A stretch of DNA of 64,000 bases from Mycobacterium sp. 852014-50255_SCH5639931 (lineage in GTDB: Bacteria > Actinomycetota > Actinomycetes > Mycobacteriales > Mycobacteriaceae). The notes beneath the pieces are model-generated. The model did not search any database and was not told the DNA's origin. It was given only the letters and a program-made list of their open reading frames with translations. Of this stretch, positions 1 to 8,512 are shown piece after piece. The position numbers and the translations under genes were made by a program. The first letter of the stretch is position 1. Every line of letters starts with the position of its first letter. The DNA lies in contig NZ_LZSV01000031.1 in assembly GCF_001665605.1 (NCBI RefSeq), positions 124,001 through 188,000 of the forward strand, given 5' to 3'.

Positions 1-1
1 C

Positions 2-820
2 GCCGCGATCCGGGCGGCCAGCGTGGGCATCGGCGTGGCGGCGCGCGGCAGCGATGCGGCCCGCACCGCGGCGGACGTGGTGCTGCTCGATGAACGGATC
101 GAGGCGCTGCTCGACGCGCTGGACGAGGGCGAGCAGCTGTGGCGGCGGGTGCAGTCGGCGGTGTCGATGCTGTTGGGCGGCAACCTCGGTGAGGTGTGCT
201 TCGCCCTGCTCACCACCGTCCTGACCGGGCGTTCGGTGCTCAACGCCCGCCAGATGCTCCTGGTCAACATGCTGACCGACGCGCTGCCCGCCGCCGCGTT
301 GGCCGTCAGCCCCCAGACGGGCACCGCCGACGTCGACCGCGACGAGGCGGCGATGTGGCGGGCGATCGGAATCCGCGGTGCGGCCACCACGATCGGCGCC
401 ACGGCCGGCTGGGCGATGGCCGGCGTGACCGGCCCGCCGCGCCGCGCGGCGACGGTCGCGCTGGTCGCGTTGGTGGGTGCGCAGCTCACCCAGACGCTGG
501 TCGATTCGCGCGCCCCGCTGGTGGTGTTGACCTCGGTCGGCTCGCTGGGCGCGCTCGCGGTGGTGGTCAGCACCCCGGGACTCAGCCAGCTGTTCGGCTG
601 CACGCCGCTTGACCCGCTCGCCTGGGGCCAGGGGTTGCTGGCCGCGGCGGCGGCCAGCGGCCTGTCGGCGGTCGCCCCCGACCTGCTGCTGCGCGCGTCG
701 CAGGGCGCGCAGCGGCGCTGGCTCGGCGTCGAGCCGGCGACCGAACCCGAAAGGGCACAAAGTCCCACCCCTTCGGTGCGGCCGACCCTGCCGGGTCCCG
801 GGCGCGCCGACCACGATTGA
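2..820 (+). CDS. CtpI/CtpH-like cation P-type ATPase, C-terminal part (5' end outside window)
   Basis: The frame is open from the first bases, so this is the 3' end of a longer gene. The visible 272 residues begin just after the P-domain hinge (VGIGVAARGSDAARTAADVVLL) and continue through the membrane segments with LNARQMLLVNMLTDALPAAALAVS. That stretch is typical of the very large mycobacterial CtpH/CtpI ATPases, which is family knowledge. The product is an inner-membrane transporter whose ion cannot be told from this part. The tail after about residue 240 is hydrophilic and proline-rich. The choice between CtpI, CtpH and another paralogue is open because the catalytic core lies upstream of the window. 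Confidence 0.8.
   Translation, partial: AAIRAASVGIGVAARGSDAARTAADVVLLDERIEALLDALDEGEQLWRRVQSAVSMLLGGNLGEVCFALLTTVLTGRSVLNARQMLLVNMLTDALPAAALAVSPQTGTADVDRDEAAMWRAIGIRGAATTIGATAGWAMAGVTGPPRRAATVALVALVGAQLTQTLVDSRAPLVVLTSVGSLGALAVVVSTPGLSQLFGCTPLDPLAWGQGLLAAAAASGLSAVAPDLLLRASQGAQRRWLGVEPATEPERAQSPTPSVRPTLPGPGRADHD
753..766. promoter_or_regulatory. Candidate DosR (DevR) box upstream of the DUF5994-like gene
   Basis: The 14-base core GGGCACAAAGTCCC matches 11 of 14 positions of the DosR core GGGACTWWAGTCCC. One half-site is perfect and the other poor. It sits inside the 3' end of the preceding gene, about 60 bases before the next start codon, a usual distance for a DosR-activated promoter. The neighbours (DUF5994-like, CtpF-like, CBS) belong to families common in dormancy regulons. 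This is a motif match by eye only. Confidence 0.35.
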
Positions 821-829
821 GGCGTGCAC

Positions 830-1444
830 ATGCAAAATCGCTTACAGCTCAAGCCCTATCGGTCCGTATCGGAGCACATCGACGGTGCCTGGTGGCCGCG
901 AACGACGAACCTGCTCGACGAGTTGCCGGGCCTGCTGACGGCGGTGTCCGAGCGGCTGGGCCCGGTCGTGATGGTGGGCTACCGCCGCAACGGCTGGCAC
1001 GACACCCCCGCGCTGGTGCAGATCGGCGGCCACACGGTCGAACTGCTGGCCTTCACCAGCGACGAGCCGTCCAGCGTCATCCTGATCGGGGAGAACGGCC
1101 ACCACCTCACACTGCACGTCATCCGCCCCGATGCCGGCGACGAGGTGGCCCGTCAGGCGCTGGAGCAGGCGCGGGTGCCCGCCGACGACGGGGTGCCGTC
1201 GCGCAGCCGGTCAACGGTGGCGCGATCCGTGGCCGACGTCGCCGACAACCTGGCCCGCCATGAGGGGCTCGGCGACGAGCAACGGACCGCGCAGATCAAG
1301 CGCTGGTCCGAGGAGGCCGCCGAGCAGTTCGTCGACGCACCCGTCCAGACCTTCGTGCCGATCCTCGTCGAACACATCGTTCGCAACCGCATGATGGAGT
1401 CCCGCAGAGAAGCCCCGTCGGTGCTGCCGGCGAGCCACCCCTGA
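830..1444 (+). CDS. DUF5994-like protein with C-terminal three-helix dimerisation domain
   Basis: A cytosolic protein of about 204 residues. The N-terminal 100 residues carry the HIDGAWWPRT and DELPGLLTAV patterns of the actinobacterial DUF5994 family, whose function is unknown. The last 75 residues (SVADVADNLARHEG to FVPILVEHIVRNRM) look like the small three-helix-bundle dimerisation domain found in mycobacterial stress proteins, so this is a two-domain fusion. Starts at 824 and 830 are both ATG in frame. I took the second; neither has a strong ribosome binding site. The CtpF-like gene follows 17 bases later, so co-transcription is likely. A possible DosR box lies upstream. The domain names are from memory of the families. 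Confidence 0.7.
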   Translation: MQNRLQLKPYRSVSEHIDGAWWPRTTNLLDELPGLLTAVSERLGPVVMVGYRRNGWHDTPALVQIGGHTVELLAFTSDEPSSVILIGENGHHLTLHVIRPDAGDEVARQALEQARVPADDGVPSRSRSTVARSVADVADNLARHEGLGDEQRTAQIKRWSEEAAEQFVDAPVQTFVPILVEHIVRNRMMESRREAPSVLPASHP

Positions 1445-1461
1445 GCGGCTGACCGCGTTCG

Positions 1462-4122
1462 GTGGACGCCGCGCTGATCGACCCCGACCCCGCGCTCCTC
1501 GACGCCGCCGCCGTCGTCGAAAAGCTGCGCACCGACGCCGAACTCGGGCTGACCGCCGAGGAAGCCGCCCGCCGGCTCACCGTCGTCGGCGCGAACGATA
1601 TCGCGAGCGTTCCGCCGCCACCGGCCTACCAAAAGCTGCTGGCGCAGTTTCGCAGCCCCCTGATCTACCTGCTGCTCGCCGCGCTGGTCGCCTCCCTCGC
1701 GGTCTGGGTTGTGGAGGGGGCCGGCGGCTGGCCCGTCGACGCGGTGGTGATCGCGGTCATCCTCGTCCTGAACGCGCTCCTGGGTTACGCGCAGGAAGCG
1801 CGCGCGGAGCGCGCGGTCAGTGCGTTGGCGCGGATGGCCGCGACGTCGGCGACCGTCCTCCGCGGCGGCACGCGGCGCACCGTTCCCGCGAGCGAGGTGG
1901 TGCCCGGCGACGTGCTGCTGCTCGCCGAGGGGGATGCCGTCGCGGCCGATGCCAGGCTGCTGTCGGCCGCGGGGCTGGAGGTGTCGGAGGCCGCGCTGAC
2001 GGGCCTGAGCGAACCGGTGCTCAAGGACGCCCGGACGCTGGCCGAGCCTTCGGCGCTCGGGGACCGAGCGGACATGGTGTTCAAGGGCACCGCGGTCAGC
2101 ACGGGCGTCGGGCGGGCGGTGGTGACCGCTACGGGGATGGCGACCCAGACCGGGCAGATCGCCGGCCTGGTGCGCATCGCCGACCATGAGCCGACACCGT
2201 TGCAGCGCGAGGTGGCCCGGGCCAGCCGACTGCTGGGGATCGGAGTGCTGGTGATCGCCGTCGTGGTGATCGCGACCATTCTCCTGGTTTTCGGCATGCA
2301 TACCGCCCACGACGTGGTGACGGCAGCGCTGCTGGGCGTATCGCTGGCCGTGGCGGCCGTGCCGGAAGGCCTGCCGGCCATCATGTCGGTCGTGCTCGCG
2401 CTGGGCATGCGGCGGATGGCCGGCCAGAACGCCGTCGTCAAGGAGCTGTCGTCCGCCGAGACCCTGGGGTCGGCGTCGGTGGTGTGCTCGGGCAAGACGG
2501 GCACGCTTACAACCGGGGAGATGACGATCGTGCGGGTCGTCACCCCCCTCGGCGAGGTGAAAGTCACCGGCGCCGGGTACCGGCCCGAGGGCCGCCTCGA
2601 GCGGGGCGGGTCGGCGCTGCCCGAGGGCGACGACCTGCGGCGCCAGGCCGCCCTGGTGCTCGACGGGGGGGCCGCCGCCGCCTGTAATGCCACCCTCGAC
2701 GCGCACGACGGTCGGTGGACGATCCACGGCGATCCCCTCGCCGCGGCCTTCCTGGTGGCCCGACGGAAGCTCGGCGACGGACCCCGCCCGACTCCGGCCG
2801 ACGTGACGACGGGCGAGCCCGACGAGGTGCTCGGCCACTGCACGCACCTAATGGCCGGCGATCGGCTGGCTCGGCTCGACGACTCGACACGGGCCGCGAT
2901 CCGAAGCGATGCCGAGCGGCTGGCGCTCGACGCCCTGCACACCGTCGCGGTCGCCTGCCGGTCCGAAGGGCACCTGGTGTACCTGGGCATGGTGGGGATC
3001 ACGGATCCACCCCGACCGGAGGCGGCGGCGGCGATCGCCGAGGCGCGCCGCGCCGGGGTGAGGGTCGTGATGATCACCGGCGACCATCCCCGGGTGGCGG
3101 CGCGCATCGCCCGGAAGTTGGGTATCGAAGACGGCGAGTCGGCCGTGTCCGGCGCTGAACTCGCCACGCTGGATGACGAGCAGCTGCGGGAAACGGTGCG
3201 CCTGCACTCGCAGTACACCCAGGTCGATCCGGCGGACAAACAGCGCATCATCGACGCGCTGCAGGCCGACCACGAGATCGTCGCCGTGACCGGGGAGGGT
3301 ATCAACGACGCGCCCGCGCTGAAGGCGGCCGACATCGGTATCGCCATGGGCCGCACCGGCACCGAGGTCGCCAGAGAAGCAGCGAACATGATCCTCGCCG
3401 ACGACAACTTCGCGACCATCGTCCAGGCCATTCGCGAAGGCCGGGGCATCTTCTCGAACATCAAGAAGACCCTGCGCTACCTGCTGTCCTCCAACATGGG
3501 TGAAATCTTCACCGTCTTCTTCGGCGTCGTGCTGGCCGGGGCGATCGGCCTGTCGCAGGGCCACACCGTCGCGCTGCCGCTACTGGCCACGCAGATCCTG
3601 TGGATCAACCTGCTGACCGACGGCGCGCCGGCCCTGGCGCTGGGCGTGGACCCGCACACCGAAGACGTCATGAGCCGGCCGCCGCGCACGGCCTCGGATC
3701 GGGTCATCGACGCCCGGATGTGGAACAACATCGTCGTGATCGGCGCGGCGGTGGCGGCCGCGACACTCGTCACGATCCACCTCTACGCGCCCGGCGGACC
3801 CCTGCCGTCGTCCCTGAACACCGCCCGCACCGCGGGCTTCACCGTGCTGGTGATCGCCCAGCTGATCAACACCATCAACGCCCGTTCCGAGACCCGGACC
3901 GCCTTCCACCGGTTTTTCGCCAACGGCTGGTTGTGGGCGGCGATCGGGTTATCGGCGCTGCTGCAGGTGGCCGTTGTTCAGCTGCCGGTTCTCAACACCG
4001 CCTTCACCACCACGCCGCTGTCCCCGAGCCAGTGGCTGGTGTGCGGGGCCATGGCCAGCACGGTCCTGTGGGTCAGCGAGATCCGCAAGCTCATCTTGCG
4101 CCACCGGACATCACGGCCGTGA
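1462..4122 (+). CDS. CtpF-like P-type ATPase with substituted catalytic residues (probable pseudoenzyme)
   Basis: A full-length P2-type cation ATPase of 886 residues (GTG start) with the expected membrane segments, the M4 motif VPEGLPA and the M6 stretch WINLLTDGAPALALGVDP. It resembles CtpF, the dormancy-regulon Ca2+/cation pump. Key residues are changed. The actuator motif TGES reads TGLS (Leu182). The phosphorylation motif DKTGT reads GKTGT (Gly344 in place of the phosphorylated Asp). The hinge motif TGDGxND reads TGEGIND (Glu612). The usual KGAPE nucleotide-binding motif is not recognisable. The frame has no stop or frameshift. By family knowledge the Asp loss alone abolishes phosphoenzyme formation, so ATP-driven transport is not expected. 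It may act as a regulator or passive channel, or be decaying. Its 3' end overlaps the convergent next gene by 32 bases. Confidence 0.85.
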   Translation: MDAALIDPDPALLDAAAVVEKLRTDAELGLTAEEAARRLTVVGANDIASVPPPPAYQKLLAQFRSPLIYLLLAALVASLAVWVVEGAGGWPVDAVVIAVILVLNALLGYAQEARAERAVSALARMAATSATVLRGGTRRTVPASEVVPGDVLLLAEGDAVAADARLLSAAGLEVSEAALTGLSEPVLKDARTLAEPSALGDRADMVFKGTAVSTGVGRAVVTATGMATQTGQIAGLVRIADHEPTPLQREVARASRLLGIGVLVIAVVVIATILLVFGMHTAHDVVTAALLGVSLAVAAVPEGLPAIMSVVLALGMRRMAGQNAVVKELSSAETLGSASVVCSGKTGTLTTGEMTIVRVVTPLGEVKVTGAGYRPEGRLERGGSALPEGDDLRRQAALVLDGGAAAACNATLDAHDGRWTIHGDPLAAAFLVARRKLGDGPRPTPADVTTGEPDEVLGHCTHLMAGDRLARLDDSTRAAIRSDAERLALDALHTVAVACRSEGHLVYLGMVGITDPPRPEAAAAIAEARRAGVRVVMITGDHPRVAARIARKLGIEDGESAVSGAELATLDDEQLRETVRLHSQYTQVDPADKQRIIDALQADHEIVAVTGEGINDAPALKAADIGIAMGRTGTEVAREAANMILADDNFATIVQAIREGRGIFSNIKKTLRYLLSSNMGEIFTVFFGVVLAGAIGLSQGHTVALPLLATQILWINLLTDGAPALALGVDPHTEDVMSRPPRTASDRVIDARMWNNIVVIGAAVAAATLVTIHLYAPGGPLPSSLNTARTAGFTVLVIAQLINTINARSETRTAFHRFFANGWLWAAIGLSALLQVAVVQLPVLNTAFTTTPLSPSQWLVCGAMASTVLWVSEIRKLILRHRTSRP

Positions 4123-5629
4123 TCGCCTCCATGTCCGCCCGGCTCGGCAGTCCCCAGTCGGGCTGGTAGCCCAACAATTCGTTGACCCGCACCGTCTTCA
4201 TGTCGATGTCGAGAAGTTCGATGGCTTCCAGCGGCACCAGCGCCGGGTGGACGTAGCCGCAGGTGCGGGCGAGCTGCAGCAACTCGAAGCGCAGGGTGGC
4301 GAGGTAGTTGGCGCAGCGCACCGACTTCAGGTCCGGGTCGAGGCCGTGCTGCAGCCACGGTGACTGGGTGGCCACGCCCGAGGGGCAGCGGCCGGTGTGG
4401 CAGCGCTGGGCCTGAATGCAGCCGATGGAGAACATGGCGGTTCGGCCGACGTTGATCATGTCGCAGCCGGTGGCCAGCGCCAGCAGCGCGTTCTCCGGGA
4501 TGCCGAGCTTGCCCGACCCGACGAAGACCACATCGTGGTGCAGCCCGTGCTCGGCGAAGGCCCGGTAGACCCGGGGCTGCGCCCATTTGAAAGGCAGGGC
4601 GACGTGGTCGCTGAAGACCAGCGGGGCGGCGCCGGTGCCGCCCTCCCCGCCGTCGACGGTCACGAAGTCGACGCCCGTCCCGGTGCGGGCCATGCGCGCG
4701 GCCAGGTCACACCAGAACCGCTCCTCCCCGACCGCCGATTTGATGCCGACCGGCAGGCCCGTCTCGGCGGCGATGGTCTCCACCAGCTCCAACAGCCCGT
4801 CGACGTCACGGAACGCGGAATGGCCGGCCGGGCTCCTGCAGTCCACCCCGACCGGAACGCCGCGGATGGCGGCGATCTCGGGGGTGACCTTGGCGCCCGG
4901 CAACACGCCGCCCAGGCCCGGCTTGGCGCCTTGGCTGAGCTTGATCTCGATGGCGCGGATCGCCGGCGTGGCCGCCACCCGATCGATCAGCCGGGGCAGG
5001 CTGAAGCGGCCGTCGTCGTCGCGGCAACCGAAGTAGCCGGTGCCGATCTGCCAGACCAGGTCGCCGCCACCCAGGTGATACGGCGACACCCCGCCCTCGC
5101 CGGTGGTGTGCAAGGCGCCGGCGATGGCCGCGCCCTTGTTCAGGGCGGTGACGGCCGCGCCGCCGAGCGCGCCGAAGCTCATCCCGGAGATGTTGACCAC
5201 CGATGACGGGCGGAAGGCTTTGGTGCGCCCCCGCGCGCCGCCCAGCACCTTGGCCGCCGGCAACGGCACCGCCGGGTCGGGGTGCTCGGGTTCGCCCACC
5301 GGCGCCGCGACGGGGAACGCCGCGTGCTTGATGATCGGATAGTTGTGCACCCGTTCCAGGTCGTTGTCGGTGCCGAAGCCGAAGTACCGGTTGGCCAGCT
5401 TCGACGACGTGTACACCCAGCGGCGCTGGTCGCGGCTGAACGGCCGCTCCGCGTCGTTGTCCGTCACGATGTACTGGCGCAGTTCCGGGCCGACGGCTTC
5501 CAGTAGGAACCGCAGGTGCCCGATGATCGGGTAGTTGCGCAGGATGGTGTGACGGCGTTGCAGGAGATCCCACCCCGTCAGTCCGGCCAGGCTCCCGCCG
5601 ACCAACGCGGCCAGCGCCCGGGATTTCAA
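4091..5629 (-). CDS. FMN-binding glutamate-synthase family protein
   Basis: A 512-residue protein with one N-terminal hydrophobic segment followed by a glutamate-synthase-like FMN barrel. Visible hallmarks are NISGMSFGALGGAA, the flavin-site region GEGGVSPYHLGGGD, EIKLSQGAKPG, and the cysteine cluster CIQAQRCHTGRC, which matches the 3Fe-4S ligand spacing of GltB. The glutaminase domain of true GltB is absent, so it belongs to the stand-alone family of uncertain substrate. It probably acts as a membrane-tethered oxidoreductase. The TTG start overlaps the stop of the upstream CBS gene (TTGA), so the two are translationally coupled. Its 3' end runs into the convergent CtpF-like gene. Confidence 0.85.
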   Translation of the reverse strand: MKSRALAALVGGSLAGLTGWDLLQRRHTILRNYPIIGHLRFLLEAVGPELRQYIVTDNDAERPFSRDQRRWVYTSSKLANRYFGFGTDNDLERVHNYPIIKHAAFPVAAPVGEPEHPDPAVPLPAAKVLGGARGRTKAFRPSSVVNISGMSFGALGGAAVTALNKGAAIAGALHTTGEGGVSPYHLGGGDLVWQIGTGYFGCRDDDGRFSLPRLIDRVAATPAIRAIEIKLSQGAKPGLGGVLPGAKVTPEIAAIRGVPVGVDCRSPAGHSAFRDVDGLLELVETIAAETGLPVGIKSAVGEERFWCDLAARMARTGTGVDFVTVDGGEGGTGAAPLVFSDHVALPFKWAQPRVYRAFAEHGLHHDVVFVGSGKLGIPENALLALATGCDMINVGRTAMFSIGCIQAQRCHTGRCPSGVATQSPWLQHGLDPDLKSVRCANYLATLRFELLQLARTCGYVHPALVPLEAIELLDIDMKTVRVNELLGYQPDWGLPSRADMEAITAVMSGGAR

Positions 5630-6030
5630 GAATCGAATTCCGTGTAGACGCCCAGCAGATCGCGCGCCGACACGATGCCGACCAGCGCGCCGTCGCGTTC
5701 CACCAGCACGTGGCGGATATAGCGGTCCATCATCCGGGCCGCGACCTGGTCGACCGAGGCTTCGGCGTCACACCACACCAGTTTCGTGCTGGCCACGTCG
5801 GAGACCGGTGCGGTGGCGAGGTTTCGCCCGGCGGCTACCGCCCGCACGATGTCACGCTCGCTGACCAGCGCGGCCGGCCGTGCCTCGTCGCCGATCACGA
5901 CGGCTCCCACGTCGCAGGTCACCATGGCCCTGGCGGCGTCGGCGATCGTGGCGTCGGCCGGGACGCGGGCCACGGGGTCACCGGTGATGGTGGAGATCGG
6001 GATGGACCCTGGCGTAGATATCTCAGTCAC
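5626..6030 (-). CDS. CBS-domain pair protein (Hrp1-like)
   Basis: A 134-residue soluble protein made of two CBS motifs: about residues 12-65 (PVARVPADATIADAARAM to VSERDIVRAVAAG) and 72-130 (VASTKLVWCDAEASVDQVAARMM to GIVSARDLLGVY). Such pairs usually bind adenosine nucleotides or SAM and act as energy-status sensors. The size and layout resemble mycobacterial hypoxic response protein 1, which is family knowledge, not proof. It starts with GTG and its stop overlaps the TTG start of the FMN-binding gene, suggesting the pair work together. It is divergent from the P1B-5 ATPase, with a possible DosR box between them. Confidence 0.88.
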   Translation of the reverse strand: MTEISTPGSIPISTITGDPVARVPADATIADAARAMVTCDVGAVVIGDEARPAALVSERDIVRAVAAGRNLATAPVSDVASTKLVWCDAEASVDQVAARMMDRYIRHVLVERDGALVGIVSARDLLGVYTEFDS

Positions 6031-6065
6031 GTCTCCATGCTGGCCAGAGGGCGGCTGGCCTTCTA

Positions 6066-6082
6066 GTGACCTGAGTCCTCAA
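6066..6082. promoter_or_regulatory. Weak DosR-like box between CBS gene and P1B-5 ATPase gene
   Basis: The core GTGACCTGAGTCCT followed by CAA matches 10 of 14 core positions of GGGACTWWAGTCCC plus the three flanking bases SAA. It lies 36 bases from the CBS start and 55 bases from the ATPase start, so it could serve both divergent genes. It is a degenerate match found by eye. Confidence 0.28.
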
Positions 6083-6136
6083 TCCGCGTCCATCCGGCCC
6101 TAGCCCATTTGGGAATGCGGGACCACGCTGGCACGC

Positions 6137-8512
6137 ATGGGCGCTATGGCACGCCGGGGCTGGTTGCGGCCCGCTCAGTGGGTCGAACCGATCCTTGCCG
6201 CGGTGACCGTCGTCGCGTTGGCGGCCGGGGGGATCGCCTGGCTTGCCGGGGCGCCGCGGGTCGCCGACGGCTGCTGGATCGCGGGCACGGTGGTGGCGGT
6301 GGTCCCCGCGGTGGTGTGGGTGCTGGCCGCCCTGCGCCGGGGCCGATTCGGGGTCGATCTGATCGCCGTGTTGTCGCTGCTCGGCACGCTGCTGGTCGGT
6401 GAGTACCTCGCGGGCGCGTTGATCGCGGTCATGCTGGCCGGTGGGCGGGCGCTGGAGGCCGCGGCCGAGCGCCGCGCATCCCACGATCTGCGGGCGCTGC
6501 TGGAACACGCGCCGCGATTCGCCCGCCGCCGCGTCGGGTCGGCGGTCGACGTGATCGCGCTGGACGAGGTCGCGGTCGACGATCTGCTCGTGGTGGGCCC
6601 GGGCGAAGTGGTGCCCGTCGACGGGCGCATTTCCGGCGCGATCGCGGTGCTGGACGAATCGGTCCTGACCGGCGAACCGCTGCAGGTCGAGCGCGGCGTG
6701 GGCGAGCCGGTGCGCAGCGGGGTTGTCAACGCGGGCAGCGCCTTTGAGATTCACGCCACCGCCACCGCCGCCGACAGCACCTACGCACAGATCGTCCGCC
6801 TGGCCGCGGAGGCCGGGGCGGAGAACGCGCCGGTGGTAAGGCTGGCCGACCGGTACGCGGCGTGGTTCTTGCCGTTGACGCTGTTGGTGGCCGGGGCGGC
6901 CTGGCTCGCCGGCGGGTCACCGGTGCGGGCGGTGGCGGTGCTGGTGGTGGCGACGCCGTGCCCGCTGTTGCTCGCGGCACCGGTCGCGATCGTGTCCGGG
7001 CTGTCGCGGGCGTCGCGGCGCGGCGTGGTCATCCGCAGCGGTGGCGCGCTGGAAAACCTCGGCCACGCAACGACTTTGGTGATGGACAAAACCGGCACCC
7101 TGACCATGGGGCGTCCCGTCGTCATCGACGTCGCGGCCGCGCCCGGCCGCGATGCGCTCGAGATCCTGCGGGTGGCCGCCTCGGTGGATCAGATGTCTCC
7201 GCACGTGCTGGCCGAGGCGATCGTCACCGCGGCGCGGGCCCGCGGTCTGCCGCTGTCGCTACCCACCGAGGTGGCCGAGGAACCGGGCTGCGGCGTCACC
7301 GCCAGCCTGGACGGTCGGCGGGTCCACGTCGGCAAACTCTCGCACGACACCGCGACCGCGGCATGGGCCCGCGCGGTGGTCAATCGCGCCCTGCTGGACG
7401 GCGCCGCGATCGCCTGGGTCTGCGCCGACGGGCGGCCCATCGGCGCGGTATTGCTGCGCGACCCGTTGCGCCGGCATGCGCCGCGAACGCTGCGCCGGCT
7501 ACGCGAAGCCGGGCTGAACCGATTGGTCATGCTGACCGGTGACCGCGCCGAACCCGCCCGCGAGGTCGCCGCCGTGCTGGGTTTGGACGAGGTGTACGCG
7601 GAACAAAGCCCGGCCGACAAGGTGGCCGCCGTGCGGACCGAGCGGGAGCGCGCCGTGACCGTGATGGTCGGCGACGGGGTCAACGACGCGCCCGCGTTGG
7701 CTGCGGCCACGGTCGGCGTGGCGATGGGCGCCCGCGGTGCCACCGCGTCCTCGGAGGCCGCCGGCATCGTGTTGACCACCGATCGGCTGGAGCGGCTCGG
7801 CGACGCGATGGACATCGCCCGCTGGTCGCGGCGCATCGCCGTGCAGAGCGCGGTCGTCGGCATGGTCCTGTCGCTGGCGGCGATGGCCGTCGCCGCCATT
7901 GGTTGGCTCCCACCGGCGGTCGGCGCACTGGTGCAGGAGGGCATCGACGTCGCCGTGATCCTCAACGCGCTGCGCGCACTGCGCGGCAACCCGGACATCG
8001 AGGTCGACCTCCCCGCGTCGACCGAGCAGATGTTGCGGCGCTTCGACGCCGAACACGACGAGCTGCGCGACGCCGTGGATCTGCTGCGCGACGCCGCCGA
8101 CCAGTTGGCCGCCGCGCCCGATCGGTCGGCGCTGGAGGCGATCAGCCGCGCGCACGCCGTGCTCACCGAGCGCATCATCCCGCACGAGCAAGCCGAGGAG
8201 ACGCAGCTCTATCCCGCGCTGGCCCATCCGCTGGGCACCAGCGAAGCGACCGCCCCCATGAGCCGCGCCCACGCGGAGATCCAGCGACTCTCCGACCGGA
8301 TCGGCGCGCATCTGGCCTTGGCCCAGAGCAGCGGGGCGATCGGCCCCGACCAGCTCGACGACCTGCTCGCCTGCCTATACGGGTTGCATGCCCTGCTACG
8401 CCTGCATTTCCTGCAGGAGGAGGAAAGCTATTTCACCCTCGCCGAGGACGAACCCGGCGGCCCGCGAAAGCCAGATGGCCGGGATGCCTTGGCGGACAAG
8501 CTATCCCGCTGA
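6137..8512 (+). CDS. P1B-5-type heavy-metal P-type ATPase with C-terminal hemerythrin domain
   Basis: A 791-residue membrane pump. Catalytic motifs are intact: TGEP in the actuator, DKTGTLT with Asp317, and GDGVNDAPAL. The membrane metal site reads TPCPLL and the last segments carry QEGID. By family knowledge TPCP plus a QEG motif plus a C-terminal hemerythrin domain defines P1B-5 ATPases (Nia-like, nickel/iron export). The hemerythrin part covers about residues 625-775 and shows ligand-type His/Glu patterns (FDAEHDELRDAV, HEQAEETQLYPAL, HFLQEEESYF). This domain usually binds a di-iron centre and may sense iron or oxygen. There is no N-terminal CxxC metal-binding domain. It is divergent from the CBS gene and overlaps the convergent PPE gene by 12 bases. 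Confidence 0.85.
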   Translation: MGAMARRGWLRPAQWVEPILAAVTVVALAAGGIAWLAGAPRVADGCWIAGTVVAVVPAVVWVLAALRRGRFGVDLIAVLSLLGTLLVGEYLAGALIAVMLAGGRALEAAAERRASHDLRALLEHAPRFARRRVGSAVDVIALDEVAVDDLLVVGPGEVVPVDGRISGAIAVLDESVLTGEPLQVERGVGEPVRSGVVNAGSAFEIHATATAADSTYAQIVRLAAEAGAENAPVVRLADRYAAWFLPLTLLVAGAAWLAGGSPVRAVAVLVVATPCPLLLAAPVAIVSGLSRASRRGVVIRSGGALENLGHATTLVMDKTGTLTMGRPVVIDVAAAPGRDALEILRVAASVDQMSPHVLAEAIVTAARARGLPLSLPTEVAEEPGCGVTASLDGRRVHVGKLSHDTATAAWARAVVNRALLDGAAIAWVCADGRPIGAVLLRDPLRRHAPRTLRRLREAGLNRLVMLTGDRAEPAREVAAVLGLDEVYAEQSPADKVAAVRTERERAVTVMVGDGVNDAPALAAATVGVAMGARGATASSEAAGIVLTTDRLERLGDAMDIARWSRRIAVQSAVVGMVLSLAAMAVAAIGWLPPAVGALVQEGIDVAVILNALRALRGNPDIEVDLPASTEQMLRRFDAEHDELRDAVDLLRDAADQLAAAPDRSALEAISRAHAVLTERIIPHEQAEETQLYPALAHPLGTSEATAPMSRAHAEIQRLSDRIGAHLALAQSSGAIGPDQLDDLLACLYGLHALLRLHFLQEEESYFTLAEDEPGGPRKPDGRDALADKLSR

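Noticed and set aside
1153..2847. Long antisense frame (564 codons) over the CtpF-like gene
   Set aside because: Arg/Gly/His-rich composition typical of antisense frames. The catalytic substitutions on the sense strand do not create a frame break, so the sense gene remains the real one.
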